Of a DNA stretch of 64,000 nucleotides, positions 25,496 through 36,020 are shown one piece after another. This DNA is from Burkholderia sp. Bp9143 (GTDB taxonomy: Bacteria; Pseudomonadota; Gammaproteobacteria; Burkholderiales; Burkholderiaceae): positions 57,383 through 121,382 of the forward strand of contig NZ_QTPO01000024.1 in assembly GCF_003853645.1 (NCBI RefSeq), given 5' to 3'. The notes under the pieces were generated by a model that was not told the DNA's origin, made no database searches, and saw only the letters and a list, made by a program, of their open reading frames with translations. Within the stretch, counting starts at the first letter, position 1. Every line of letters begins with the position of its first letter. A program made the position numbers and the translations under genes.

Positions 25496-25510
25496 TAGAC
25501 GACTGGTCTA
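25496..25510. promoter_or_regulatory. TetR operator, copy 2
   Basis: TAGACGACTGGTCTA differs by one base from the TetR gene's own operator. It lies about 150 bases before the oxidoreductase start, in a 202-base gap with no other gene. Confidence 0.72.
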
Positions 25511-25657
25511 CTCACGCCGCAGTCCAATTGCGTTACCCGCGGGGGCGCGGCTCCGCCGGCTGAATCGCCGGCACGGCCGCTGCCTCGCGCATCAAGGTTG
25601 TCGACCATTGATCCGAACGTGCCTATAGCACGTCCATTCCTGTTGACGGAGGTTCCC

Positions 25658-26716
25658 ATGCCACAAAGCAAGGCAGCAAACCGCAGAATCATCCTGAACG
25701 CGCGCCCGGTCGGCGCACCCACCCCGAACGACTTCCGTACCGAGACCGGCGACGTGCCGGTGCCCGGCGCCGGCCAAGTGTTGTTGCGCACGGTCTGGCT
25801 GTCGCTCGATCCGTACATGCGCGGCCGGATGAGCGACGCGCCGTCGTATGCGCCGCCGGTCGAACTCGGCGACGTGATGGTCGGCGGCACGGTGAGCCGG
25901 ATCGTGTCGTCGAACCTGCCCGCGTATCGCGAAGGCGACCTGGTCGTCGCGGGCGGCGGCTGGCAGGACTATTCGCTGTCCGACGGCCGCGATCTCATTC
26001 CGCTCGGCCGCGACTTCGCGCATCCGTCGCATGCGCTCGGCGTGCTCGGCATGCCGGGGTTCACCGCATACACCGGGCTGCTGAAGATCGGCGAACCGAA
26101 GGCCGGCGAAACCGTGGTCGTCGCCGCCGCGAGCGGGGCGGTCGGTGCGGTGGTCGGCCAGATCGCGAAGCTGAAGGGCTGCCGCGTGATCGGCGTTGCG
26201 GGCGGCGCCGACAAGGTCGCGTACGTGAAGGACACGCTCGGCTTCGACGATTGCGTCGATCATCGCGATCCGCAATTCGCCGCCAGGCTGAAGGACGCCT
26301 GTCCGAACGGCATCGACGTCTATTTCGAGAACGTCGGCGGCACCGTGTTCGACGCGGTGTGGCCACTGCTCAACGACCATGCGCGCGTGCCCGTGTGCGG
26401 AATCATCGCGCACTACAACGACGCGGCGTACGACGACACGGCGGTGTCGTCCGGCCGCGATCGCGTGCCGGCGCTGATGGGCACGATCCTGCGCAAGCGC
26501 ATCCGGATGCAGGGTTTCATCATCCTCGATCACTATGCGACGGGCTATGCGTCGTTCCTGAAGGAGATGAGCGAGTGGGTCGCGCAGGGCAAGGTGAAGA
26601 CGCTCGAGGACGTGGTCCCCGATCTGGCCGATGCGCCGAATGCGCTGATCGGCCTGCTCGCCGGCAAGAACTTCGGCAAGGTCGTCGTGCGCGTCGGCCC
26701 GGACGATCTGGCCTGA
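25658..26716 (+). CDS. NADP-dependent oxidoreductase, MDR/CurA-like
   Basis: A 352-residue medium-chain reductase without zinc ligands. VWLSLDPYMRGRMSD near residue 45 is the signature of the leukotriene-B4 dehydrogenase / CurA group. The nucleotide-binding turn AASGAVGAVVGQIAKLKGCRVIG lies near 150 (AASGAVGAV...). YFENVGGTVFDAVWPLL and GIIAHYN follow. It reduces alpha,beta-unsaturated ketones or alkenals using NADPH in the cytosol. CGGAGG precedes the ATG. The matching TetR operator points to induction by reactive electrophiles such as alkenals or quinones. Confidence 0.9.
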   Translation: MPQSKAANRRIILNARPVGAPTPNDFRTETGDVPVPGAGQVLLRTVWLSLDPYMRGRMSDAPSYAPPVELGDVMVGGTVSRIVSSNLPAYREGDLVVAGGGWQDYSLSDGRDLIPLGRDFAHPSHALGVLGMPGFTAYTGLLKIGEPKAGETVVVAAASGAVGAVVGQIAKLKGCRVIGVAGGADKVAYVKDTLGFDDCVDHRDPQFAARLKDACPNGIDVYFENVGGTVFDAVWPLLNDHARVPVCGIIAHYNDAAYDDTAVSSGRDRVPALMGTILRKRIRMQGFIILDHYATGYASFLKEMSEWVAQGKVKTLEDVVPDLADAPNALIGLLAGKNFGKVVVRVGPDDLA

Positions 26717-26798
26717 CGCGCCGCGTCCGTTTGCACGCTGGCGTCACCCGACGCCGGCTTATGGCATGCTCGATGCCGTTTCCCAAGGAGTGAAAAAC

Positions 26799-27098
26799 AT
26801 GGCGCTTTATGTGATGGCCTCGGTGTTTCCGAAACCCGAACACGCGCAGGCCGTCGAGGCCGAATTGCGCGGCATGGTCGCGGCATCCCGCGCCGAACCC
26901 GGCAACCGCCGCTACGACCTGTTCCGCGAACAGGACGGCTCGCCAGCGCTGCACCTGTTCGAGATCTACGACGACCAGGCCGCGTTCGACGCACACCTCG
27001 CGAGCCCGTACTTCACCGCGTTTCGCATCAAGTCGGCCGACTGGTTCTCGGCGCCGCCCGTCATCAAGGTGCTGTCGGGCATCGACGCGGCCGAATAA
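26799..27098 (+). CDS. antibiotic-biosynthesis-monooxygenase (ABM) fold protein
   Basis: A 99-residue ferredoxin-like protein. It begins MALYVMASVFPKPEH and has ELRGMVAASRAEPGNRRYDLFREQ and HLFEIYDDQAAFDAHLASPYF, the usual ABM domain pattern. Such proteins act as small quinol monooxygenases or simply bind aromatic ligands. A clear AAGGAG lies upstream of the ATG. It is 82 bases downstream of the CurA-like gene and may be cotranscribed, both then serving quinone or electrophile handling. Confidence 0.87.
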   Translation: MALYVMASVFPKPEHAQAVEAELRGMVAASRAEPGNRRYDLFREQDGSPALHLFEIYDDQAAFDAHLASPYFTAFRIKSADWFSAPPVIKVLSGIDAAE

Positions 27099-27222
27099 CC
27101 TGCGCCGAACCACCGCCGCGGTTCACCCCACCCGGGCCGCGCGGCAGCCGCTGCGTTGCGGCGATGAACAACCCGGCGCGCCGGTCGCGCCGCTTCCCCA
27201 ATACACCGGCCCCGGAGGCTGA

Positions 27223-27678
27223 ATGGTCACCCTCAACATCAACGGCGAGAACCGCACGATCGACGCCCCCGACGACATGCCCCTGCTGTGGGTCCTGCGC
27301 GACGTCGTCGGCCTGACCGGCACGAAATTCGGCTGCGGGATCGCGCAATGCGGCGCATGCACCGTGCATCTCGACGGCGTCGCCGCGCGCGCGTGCGTGC
27401 TGCCGGTCGCGGCCGTCGCGGGGCGCAAGATCACGACGATCGAAGCCGTCGGCACGACGCCGGCCGGGCAGAAGGTTCAGGAAGCGTGGCGCGCGCTCGA
27501 CGTCGTCCAGTGCGGCTATTGCCAGTCCGGGCAGGTGATGGCGGCCACGGCGCTGATCGCGTCGAACCCGAACCCGAGCGACGCCGACATCGACGCGGCC
27601 ATGGCCGGCAACATCTGCCGCTGCGGCACCTACAACCGGATTCGCGCGGCGGTGAAGCACGCGGCGAGGGGGAATTGA
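27223..27678 (+). CDS. molybdenum hydroxylase 2Fe-2S subunit (IorA/aldehyde dehydrogenase type)
   Basis: A 151-residue electron-transfer subunit. The N-terminal plant-type cluster uses Cys38, 43, 46 and 58 ([15 protein letters not shown]). The C-terminal helical domain carries the second cluster in [10 protein letters not shown] and [12 protein letters not shown]. It passes electrons from the molybdopterin subunit to the downstream cytochrome c. It is followed after one base by the molybdopterin subunit gene, and the three form an operon. The complex acts at the periplasmic face, as shown by the partner's Tat signal. Confidence 0.93.
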   Translation: MVTLNINGENRTIDAPDDMPLLWVLRDVVGLTGTKFGCGIAQCGACTVHLDGVAARACVLPVAAVAGRKITTIEAVGTTPAGQKVQEAWRALDVVQCGYCQSGQVMAATALIASNPNPSDADIDAAMAGNICRCGTYNRIRAAVKHAARGN

Positions 27679-27679
27679 C

Positions 27680-29899
27680 ATGTCGCGAGGACTGATCGAA
27701 GCAGGTCGGGCCGGCGCAGGCGTGTCGCGCCGTTCGTTTCTCAAGGCGGGCATGTCGCTCGGCGCGGCGGCAGGAGGCGGCCTGCTGCTCGGCTTCAGCA
27801 TGCCGGCGGCGGGCGATGACGCACGGCGCTCGGTGATCGGCGGCGATGCGGACGAAAGCGCGCGCGCCGGCGTATTCGCGCCGAACGCGTTCGTGCAGAT
27901 CGACCGCGGCGGCAAGGTCACGCTGGTGATGCCGAAGGTGGAAATGGGCCAGGGCGTCTATACGGCGCTGCCGATGCTGATCGCCGAGGAACTCGAGGTG
28001 CCGCTGTCGAACGTCACGCTCGACCATGCGCCGCCGAACGAGAAGCTGTTCCTCGATCCGCTGCTCGGCGGCCAACTGACGGGCGGCTCGACGTCGGTGC
28101 GCTACGCGTGGGAACCGCTGCGCCGCGCGGGCGCGACCGCACGCACACTGCTGGTTTCGGCGGCCGCCAAACAATGGAACGTCGATCCGGCCACCTGCAA
28201 GGCCGAAAACGGCGAAGTGCGGCACCCGCCGAGCGGCCGGCGCGCATCGTACGGCCAGCTCGCGGACGCCGCGTCGAAGCTGCCGGTGCCGAAGGACGTC
28301 GCGCTGAAGCAGCCGGCCGATTTCAAGCTGATCGGCAAGCCGGTGAAGCGGCTCGATTCGCCGGAGAAGGTCGACGGCACAGCGCAGTTCGGGCTCGACG
28401 TGCGCCTGCCCGGCATGCTGTACGCGGTGATCGTGAACAGTCCGGTGTTCGGCGGCACGGTTGCGAGCGTCGACGAGTCGGCGACGAAGAAGATTCCGGG
28501 CGTGCGCCAGGTGGTGCGCGTCGACAACGCGGTCGCGGTGGTCGGCGAGCACACGTGGGCCGCGAAACGCGGCGCGTCGGCGCTCGTCGTCAAATGGAAC
28601 GAAGGGGCGAACGCGAAGGTGTCGATGAAGGACATCGTCGCCGATCTCGCGCAAGCCGCCGCGAACGGCAAGGGCGCCGTCGCGCGCAAGGAAGGCGACG
28701 TCGGCCGGGCGTTCGCGAACGCGAAGACGCGCGTCGATGCCGTCTACGAACAGCCGTTCCTTGCGCACGCGACGATGGAGCCCGTGAACTGCACGGTGCA
28801 GGTGCGTGCCGACGGCTGCGAGATCTGGGTCGGCACGCAGGTGCCGACCCGGGCGCGCGATACGGTGCAGCGGCTCACGGGCCTCGCACCCGACAAGATC
28901 GTCGTGCACAACCATTTGCTCGGCGGCGGTTTTGGCCGGCGGCTCGAGACGGACATGATCGGACAGGCCGTGAAGGTCGCCAGGCAGGTCAACGCGCCGG
29001 TGAAGGTCGTGTGGACGCGCGAGGAAGACATCCAGCACGACATGTATCGCCCGTACTACTACGACAAGATCTCGGCCGGCCTCGACGCGAACGGCAAGCC
29101 GGTCGCGTGGCAGCACCGGATCGTCGGCTCGTCGATCATCGCGCGCTTCGCGCCGCCGGCGTTCAAGGACGGCGTCGATCCCGACGCGGTCGAGGTGGCA
29201 AACGACCTTCCGTACGACCTGCCGAACCAGCTCGTCGACTACGTACGCCAGGAGCCGCGCCACATCCCGACCGCGTTCTGGCGCGGCGTCGGCCCGACGC
29301 GGAGCACCTTCGTCGTCGAGAGCTTCATCGACGAACTGGCCGCGCAGGCCAAGACCGACCCGGCGCAATACCGCCGCGCGCTGCTCGACAAGACGCCGCG
29401 TGCGCGCAACGTGCTCGACATCGCGACGAAGGCGGCCGGATGGGGCACGCCGCTGCCGAAGGGGCAAGGGCGCGGCGTATCGGTGATGCATGCGTTCGGC
29501 AGCTTCTTCTCGATCGTCATCGACGTCGCGGTGGCGGACGGCGAAGTGCAGGTCAAGCGCGCCGTGTGCGCGGTCGACTGCGGGATGGCCGTCAATCCGG
29601 GCACGATCGAGGCGCAGGTGCAGGGCGGCATCATCTTCGGGATCACGGGCGCGCTGTACGGCGAGATCACGATCGAGGACGGCCGCGTCGTGCAGAGCAA
29701 CTTCACCGACTACCGGATGATGCGCATCAACGAGACGCCGCCGATCGAGGTGCATCTCGTGAAGAGCGGCGAGGCGCCGGGGGGAATCGGCGAACCGGGC
29801 ACCGCCGCGACCGCGGCGGCCCTGTCGAACGCGATCTTCGCGGCGACCGGCACGCGGCTGCGCAAGCTGCCGGTCGGCGGCCAGTTGAAGACGGCCTGA
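27680..29899 (+). CDS. molybdopterin-binding subunit of aldehyde-oxidising dehydrogenase (IorB type)
   Basis: A 739-residue xanthine-oxidase-family large subunit. A Tat signal [11 protein letters not shown] (Arg17-Arg18) leads to a hydrophobic stretch, so the folded complex is exported. Conserved features are [20 protein letters not shown] near residue 85, GGGFGRRLE near 415, and the C-terminal [19 protein letters not shown] with the base Glu near 700. It probably oxidises an aldehyde or N-heterocycle using water as oxygen source. The cytosine-dinucleotide cofactor type is expected but not visible. The start codon is one base past the small-subunit stop. Confidence 0.92.
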   Translation: MSRGLIEAGRAGAGVSRRSFLKAGMSLGAAAGGGLLLGFSMPAAGDDARRSVIGGDADESARAGVFAPNAFVQIDRGGKVTLVMPKVEMGQGVYTALPMLIAEELEVPLSNVTLDHAPPNEKLFLDPLLGGQLTGGSTSVRYAWEPLRRAGATARTLLVSAAAKQWNVDPATCKAENGEVRHPPSGRRASYGQLADAASKLPVPKDVALKQPADFKLIGKPVKRLDSPEKVDGTAQFGLDVRLPGMLYAVIVNSPVFGGTVASVDESATKKIPGVRQVVRVDNAVAVVGEHTWAAKRGASALVVKWNEGANAKVSMKDIVADLAQAAANGKGAVARKEGDVGRAFANAKTRVDAVYEQPFLAHATMEPVNCTVQVRADGCEIWVGTQVPTRARDTVQRLTGLAPDKIVVHNHLLGGGFGRRLETDMIGQAVKVARQVNAPVKVVWTREEDIQHDMYRPYYYDKISAGLDANGKPVAWQHRIVGSSIIARFAPPAFKDGVDPDAVEVANDLPYDLPNQLVDYVRQEPRHIPTAFWRGVGPTRSTFVVESFIDELAAQAKTDPAQYRRALLDKTPRARNVLDIATKAAGWGTPLPKGQGRGVSVMHAFGSFFSIVIDVAVADGEVQVKRAVCAVDCGMAVNPGTIEAQVQGGIIFGITGALYGEITIEDGRVVQSNFTDYRMMRINETPPIEVHLVKSGEAPGGIGEPGTAATAAALSNAIFAATGTRLRKLPVGGQLKTA

Positions 29900-29915
29900 G
29901 GGAAGGGGACGAACC

Positions 29916-31244
29916 ATGCGAAACCTCACCCCGAATCGTCCGACCCGACTGAATCGCGCCGCGCACACGCTCGGCGCCTCGTTGATCGCGCTGTCGGCGC
30001 TGATGGCCGGCACGGCGGCGCACGCCGCGCAAACGGCACCCGCCGACAGCGCGCTGGTCGCACGCGGCGCGTATCTCGCGAAGGCGGGCGACTGCGTGGC
30101 GTGCCACACCGCGCCGCGCGGCGCGCCGTTCGCCGGCGGCCTGAAGATGGTCACGCCGATGGGCGCGATCTACACGACCAACATCACGCCCGACCCGGAC
30201 ACGGGCATCGGCGGCTATACGGAAGCCGAGTTCGCGGGCGCGCTGCGCTCGGGCGTCGCGAAGGACGGCCATCGCCTGTATCCGGCGATGCCGTATCCGT
30301 CCTACGCGAAACTGCGCGACGACGACGTGAAGGCGCTGTACGCGTACTTCATGCACGGCGTCGAGCCGGTGAAGCAGGCGAACCGGGCGTCCGACATTCC
30401 GTGGCCGCTCGACATGCGCTGGCCGCTGGCGCTATGGAACGCGGTGTTCCTCGACACGGCGCCGTACACCGACAAGCCGTCCAGGGATGCGATGTGGAAC
30501 CGCGGCGCGTATCTCGTGCAGGGGCTCGGGCATTGCGGGTCGTGCCATACGCCGCGCGGCGCCGGTTTCCAGGAGAAGGCGCTGGACGAAGGCGGTCCGG
30601 CGTTCCTGTCGGGCGCGCCGATCGACAACTGGTTCGCGTCGAACCTGACCGGCGAGCACAATACGGGGCTCGGCCGCTGGAGCGACGCGGAGGTCGCGCA
30701 GTTCCTGAAGACCGGCGCGAACCAGCATGCGACCGCGTTCGGCTCGATGGTCAGCGTGATCAACCACAGCACGCAGGAACTGACCGACGACGACCTGGCG
30801 GCGATGGCCCGCTACCTGAAGTCGCTGCCGGCGGCGGGCGGCACGGGCGCGCCGCCTTACCGTCATGATCCGAAGGCGACGCAGGTTGCGTTGGGCCGGC
30901 CGGCGAACGATCCGGGCGCAAAGGTGTATAACGCTTACTGCGTGCATTGCCATGGCGCGGACGGTCGCGGCTACGCGCCGCTGCTCGCGCCCCTCGCCGG
31001 CAACCCGAACGTGCTCGAAGCCGATGCCGCGTCGCTGATCAACGTGACCTTGAACGGCAGCGAGTCGCTGGTGATCGGCGGCGTGCCGTCCGCGTATCCG
31101 ATGCCGGCGTTCGCGAACCAGCTGAACGACCGGCAGATCGCCGACGTGCTGACGTTCATGCGCGCCGGCTGGAACAACGGCGCGCCCGCCGTGCAGGCGG
31201 CGGACGTCGCGAAACTCCGCAACGCGACGGCGGCCGCGCGCTGA
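29916..31244 (+). CDS. tri-haem cytochrome c subunit of the dehydrogenase
   Basis: A 442-residue exported protein with a signal peptide (cleavage after AAHA near residue 38) and three haem-binding CxxCH motifs: Cys60-Cys63-His64 (CVACH), Cys207-Cys210-His211 (CGSCH) and Cys342-Cys345-His346 (CVHCH). Conserved YPAMPYPSY lies near 125. It resembles the cytochrome subunits of membrane alcohol and aldehyde dehydrogenases, which hand electrons to ubiquinone or a terminal oxidase. AAGGGGA precedes the start, 16 bases after the molybdopterin gene. Confidence 0.93.
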   Translation: MRNLTPNRPTRLNRAAHTLGASLIALSALMAGTAAHAAQTAPADSALVARGAYLAKAGDCVACHTAPRGAPFAGGLKMVTPMGAIYTTNITPDPDTGIGGYTEAEFAGALRSGVAKDGHRLYPAMPYPSYAKLRDDDVKALYAYFMHGVEPVKQANRASDIPWPLDMRWPLALWNAVFLDTAPYTDKPSRDAMWNRGAYLVQGLGHCGSCHTPRGAGFQEKALDEGGPAFLSGAPIDNWFASNLTGEHNTGLGRWSDAEVAQFLKTGANQHATAFGSMVSVINHSTQELTDDDLAAMARYLKSLPAAGGTGAPPYRHDPKATQVALGRPANDPGAKVYNAYCVHCHGADGRGYAPLLAPLAGNPNVLEADAASLINVTLNGSESLVIGGVPSAYPMPAFANQLNDRQIADVLTFMRAGWNNGAPAVQAADVAKLRNATAAAR

Positions 31245-31302
31245 GTGCAGCCGAACGTGGCGGATGACGGTGGGCATGCGTGCCGCGTGCTCGTCGTCGA
31301 AC

Positions 31303-31330
31303 GTTGCCGGGTGCAGGGTGCCCCGGCAAC
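31303..31330 (+). terminator. hairpin after the cytochrome gene
   Basis: GTTGCCGGG (31303-31311) pairs with CCCGGCAAC (31322-31330), followed by GCAACTCTTTCTG. It is about 60 bases past the cytochrome stop and separates that operon from the aldehyde dehydrogenase gene. Confidence 0.5.
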
Positions 31331-31391
31331 GCAACTCTTTCTGTCAACCGGCGCGCGGCCGTTCGCGGCAGCGCGCGTTTTATCGACGTAA

Positions 31392-32852
<1,461 letters not shown>

Positions 32853-32909
32853 CGACCGTTCGACCGCGTGCGTGCCGCCTCGAGTGCGGCGCGCACGTTG
32901 CGTTGCCGC

Positions 32910-32940
32910 AGGCCGGGTGTTCTGCCCGGCCTTGTTGTTT
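32910..32940 (+). terminator. rho-independent terminator after aldehyde dehydrogenase
   Basis: AGGCCGGG and CCCGGCCT pair around a seven-base loop and run straight into TGTTGTTT. It lies between the rightward ALDH gene and the leftward end of tagH, and marks the left boundary of the T6SS locus. Confidence 0.75.
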
Positions 32941-33025
32941 CTGGTCCTTTCCGCTTCGTTCGCTGTCGGCGTTGCCCGGCAATGGCGGTCGCTCCCGTCG
33001 GCACGGGACATACGGCGCCCGCCGC

Positions 33026-34441
33026 TCAATGCCGGCTGCTGCCGCGATAGCTTTCCACTTCCGCGTCGTACGCCGCGAGAAACGCCTTGCCGAACACCGA
33101 CGCGAAATCGTCTTCGATCGCGAACACCGTGTCGCGATGGGTCGCCACGTAGCGATCCCACATCCTCGCCTTGTACAGCGCCGGCACGCGCTTCTCGTAC
33201 CAGCGCATCGCATCGTCGCGCTCGCGCAGCCGTTGCGGCGAAAAGCGCGTCAACAGGTCCATCAGCGCGGCGCGCATGCCGGCGACCATGCCGATCTGGT
33301 GCGCGTGCAGATCCTGGAACGCGTCGCTGACCGCGCTCTGCGGCGACATGAAGCCCGGCAGCGGCAGCCCGAACATCTGGCGCAGCACGGCGCCGCCGTC
33401 CGGCAGCAGCTTCAGCGGATTGTTCTCGCGATCGAGCAGCATCGTCATGTGCGCCTTCACCTCCCGCTTCAGGATGCTGCGCGACGACAGCAGCTCGACC
33501 GTGCCGTTCGCGAACAGCGCCAGCAACTGTCCCGCGATGTACAGCTGTTCGGCCGACCATTGATGCGATTCGGCGGCCGTATCGAGTCCGGCGCCCTCGA
33601 AGAACGCGTTCAGCAATTCATCGGGCGTCGGCACGGGGGTCGCCCGCGGTGCAGGCTCGTCGGCCGGCCGCGGCTCGGTGTGCGTTGCCGCCGGTTGCAC
33701 GCGCACGTGCCGCGTCCACTCGGGCGCGTGATCGGCCTGCGTCGCGGACGCCGCGCCGCGATTCGCATGGCCGCGTTCGGCCGGTGATGCCGAACCTGAT
33801 CCACCGATATCGGGCGACGACTGCGCGAACAGGTCGAGCGGATCGATCGACAGCTGATTCAGGTCGCGCTGCGAGGGCACCGATGACGCGGCCGGCGCGG
33901 GGCGGCTTGCCGGCTGCGCAGCCTCCCTGCGCGCCGTGCCGGACCGGTTGCTGGCGTCCGCCGCCTTGCCGCGCGGGGCCAGGCGATCCTGCAGCAGGCT
34001 CCACAACCGGTTGCCGGCGCCTTTCGTCTCGCTGTATGCACGAGCGGCAGTCTCCGGCGTGCGTCGCGGGGTGGCGCTCGCGCTGGCTGCGGAGGGCATG
34101 TCGACGACCGGCGCCGCATGTCTGTCGTCACGTTCGGCCCGCAGCACGTACGGCCCGATGCGGATGATGTCGCCGCTATTGAGCGGCCGCTCCTGTGCAT
34201 AGCCGACCGGCTCGCGATTCACCTCGATCGTCGACACGCTGCTCAGGTTCTTCAGCAGGCACGCGTCGTCACCCACCTGCAGCAGGGCCTGCAGCCGGGA
34301 AATCTGCCGGGTGTCGTCGCGCAGCACGAGATGATTGTCGGTCGCTCGGCCGATGGTGCCGCCGGGCGGGTGGAACACGACGGCGTCGTAGGAGTCGCTT
34401 TCGACCGGCTCGCCGGCATGTTCGATCACGATCAGTTGCAT
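33026..34441 (-). CDS. tagH: T6SS FHA-domain protein TagH
   Basis: A 471-residue cytosolic protein. The N-terminal FHA domain (residues about 20-105) contains GGTIGRATDNHLVL and the phosphothreonine-binding ISRLQALLQ segment. The middle (110-290) is low-complexity Ala/Pro/Arg linker. The C-terminal 180 residues form the TagH domain (LLNAFFEGAGLD, AIEDDFASVFGKAFLAAYDAEV). FHA proteins bind phosphothreonine placed by PpkA-type kinases and license secretion. The PpkA-like gene is in the same locus. It is transcribed leftward, apart from the structural genes. Confidence 0.92.
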   Translation of the reverse strand: MQLIVIEHAGEPVESDSYDAVVFHPPGGTIGRATDNHLVLRDDTRQISRLQALLQVGDDACLLKNLSSVSTIEVNREPVGYAQERPLNSGDIIRIGPYVLRAERDDRHAAPVVDMPSAASASATPRRTPETAARAYSETKGAGNRLWSLLQDRLAPRGKAADASNRSGTARREAAQPASRPAPAASSVPSQRDLNQLSIDPLDLFAQSSPDIGGSGSASPAERGHANRGAASATQADHAPEWTRHVRVQPAATHTEPRPADEPAPRATPVPTPDELLNAFFEGAGLDTAAESHQWSAEQLYIAGQLLALFANGTVELLSSRSILKREVKAHMTMLLDRENNPLKLLPDGGAVLRQMFGLPLPGFMSPQSAVSDAFQDLHAHQIGMVAGMRAALMDLLTRFSPQRLRERDDAMRWYEKRVPALYKARMWDRYVATHRDTVFAIEDDFASVFGKAFLAAYDAEVESYRGSSRH

Positions 34442-34486
34442 GTCATACGTCGCTCGGTGGTGAAGCGCTCGGGGAAACCAGTTCGG

Positions 34487-34873
34487 TCAGGATGACGACG
34501 CATGTCTGCGGCGCGCGAATTCGAACGCGGGCCCCCAGGTCGGATGTCCCTTCTCGGCGGGGGACAAGTCGAAGCGCGGGTTGAGGTCGAGAATCTTCGA
34601 GAATTCGGCGCGGCATTGCGCGATGCGGTTCGTCACGCAATAGCTGAACGCGAGCAGTTTGTGCGCGGCGACCTGCGTGTCGGTATCGGCGCCGTCGATC
34701 TCCTTCGCCCGGTTCAGGATCGCGATCGTCCGTCCGTAGTCGCCCGCGCCATAGGCCGCGCGCGCGCTGTCGACCGCGGCGCGCGCCGCCGACTGCGTGG
34801 GGGACGTGCCGCACCCGCCGACTCCCAGCAACAAGGCGCCGAGAAGAATCACGATCGATGAACGGCCTTTCAT
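34487..34873 (-). CDS. TssQ-family T6SS-associated lipoprotein
   Basis: A 128-residue lipoprotein. The signal MKGRSSIVILLGALLLGVGG ends at a lipobox with Cys21. The mature part is TPR-like (RAAYGAGDYGRTIAILNRAKEI near residue 40; CVTNRIAQCRAEFSKILDLNP near 80). This matches lipoproteins labelled TssQ/TagQ-like that accompany TagH. No ribosome site is obvious, and a palindrome TTTCATTTTGAAATGAAA spans the start. An alternative GTG at 34912 would add 13 residues. It ends 45 bases before tagH on the same strand, so the two are likely one operon. Confidence 0.75.
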   Translation of the reverse strand: MKGRSSIVILLGALLLGVGGCGTSPTQSAARAAVDSARAAYGAGDYGRTIAILNRAKEIDGADTDTQVAAHKLLAFSYCVTNRIAQCRAEFSKILDLNPRFDLSPAEKGHPTWGPAFEFARRRHASSS

Positions 34874-35504
34874 TTTGAAATGAAATATTTGCGTAATTGG
34901 AAGGTGTTGCACAAGCGCTGTTGGATTCTAGTGCCAATCATGCCGACCGATGTCGCCGTTACGTTTTGTTTCAATTGGCAAATTACGTTCGAGTTATCAC
35001 TCAAATCAATTCCCGGTTTTCGACTTGTTAATCCATAAAATCGATTCTATAGTTCGCTGTGCTTTTGGGATTCGTCAGTTGTTTGCCCGGCGCCCGTCAA
35101 TGGCCGGAAAAACGGGCCGTCCGTTCGGGCAACGCAAACAGCCTGGCACGACCCACGGGGCGTGACCACCCACCGCCGACAGCTGGCAGGCTTGGGTTCA
35201 GCGTCCATACAGCAAGTGTCCATGCAATAGAACCGGGCCGCCGCGGCGAACCGGTCGGATTAACACGTCTTCTCGAAATGACCGAAATCAATTCAATCCA
35301 TCGTCATCTCCCCAATTTCGATCCCGGCTCGCAATTGGCGATTTGACCCGGCTTTTTAACAAGAATAAATTGCCGCATGGAATTTCTACGGAAGGATATG
35401 CAAGCCACATAATTACCGGTCAATTGATTGTCCCTTTTTAATCCGGAGCTTCGATTTCGCGTATGGAAATCGACGGGGGAATTATTGCGCTGCGAGGGTG
35501 AAAT
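34874..35504. promoter_or_regulatory. AT-rich divergent control region of the T6SS locus
   Basis: A 631-base gap between the leftward lipoprotein gene and rightward tssJ. It is clearly more AT-rich than its surroundings at both ends and holds no convincing gene. Notable parts are the palindrome at 34868-34885 over the lipoprotein start and the repeat CCAATT...AATTGG at about 35308-35335. Low GC here is compatible with H-NS-type silencing. No definite promoter can be named. Confidence 0.5.
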
Positions 35505-36020
35505 ATGCGTTGGCGGTCCAGCGGTTTCATCGTATTGGGATGTGCATTGCTGTTGCCCGGGTGCGGCGCCACCGAGCGTGCCGCCGCGGTGCCGTATGCG
35601 ATCACGGTCGACGTTGCGCCCGACGTCAACCCCGACCTCAACCGCAAGCCGTCGCCGATCGTGCTGAAGGTGTTCCAGCTGCGCGCGGCGTCGGCGTTCG
35701 ATGGCGCCGACTTCTTCTCGCTCCAGGACAAGCCCGAGAACATCCTCGGCGCGGACCTGCTCGGCACCGACCGCGTGATCCTGCGGCCGGGCGAGTCGCG
35801 CACGCTGCACTACCGCGGCAATGTCGAGGCCGGTGCGATCGGCGTGATCGCCGAGTACCGCATGCTCGACAGGAACCGCTGGCGCCTGACGGTGCCGCTG
35901 CCGCGCGCGAGGCAGCTCAATGTATACAAGTTCTGGCAGACGTCGCCCGGCGAGCTGAAGCTGTCGATCGCGGTCAGGAACGGCGGTCTCGCGTTGAACG
36001 ACACGCGGGGGCGCCCATGA
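35505..36020 (+). CDS. tssJ: T6SS outer-membrane lipoprotein TssJ
   Basis: A 171-residue lipoprotein with signal MRWRSSGFIVLGCALLLPG and lipobox Cys20. The mature domain has the transthyretin-like pattern of TssJ: YAITVDVAPDVNPDLNRK, SPIVLKVFQLRAASAFDGADFFSL (in two parts) and WRLTVPLPRAR. It anchors the TssM periplasmic tip to the outer membrane. GAGGG precedes the ATG. Its stop overlaps the tssK start by ATGA, opening the rightward structural operon. Confidence 0.95.
   Translation: MRWRSSGFIVLGCALLLPGCGATERAAAVPYAITVDVAPDVNPDLNRKPSPIVLKVFQLRAASAFDGADFFSLQDKPENILGADLLGTDRVILRPGESRTLHYRGNVEAGAIGVIAEYRMLDRNRWRLTVPLPRARQLNVYKFWQTSPGELKLSIAVRNGGLALNDTRGRP

Noticed and set aside
27431..30154. 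Long minus-strand frame opposite the molybdenum dehydrogenase genes
   Set aside because: Low-complexity Arg/Ala/His composition; plus strand has cofactor motifs and a Tat signal.
35144..35165. TGGCACG as a sigma-54 promoter
   Set aside because: The -12 TTGC element is absent at the required spacing.
35059..35346. Plus-strand frame in the T6SS divergent gap
   Set aside because: No ribosome site, no domain, and composition like non-coding sequence.
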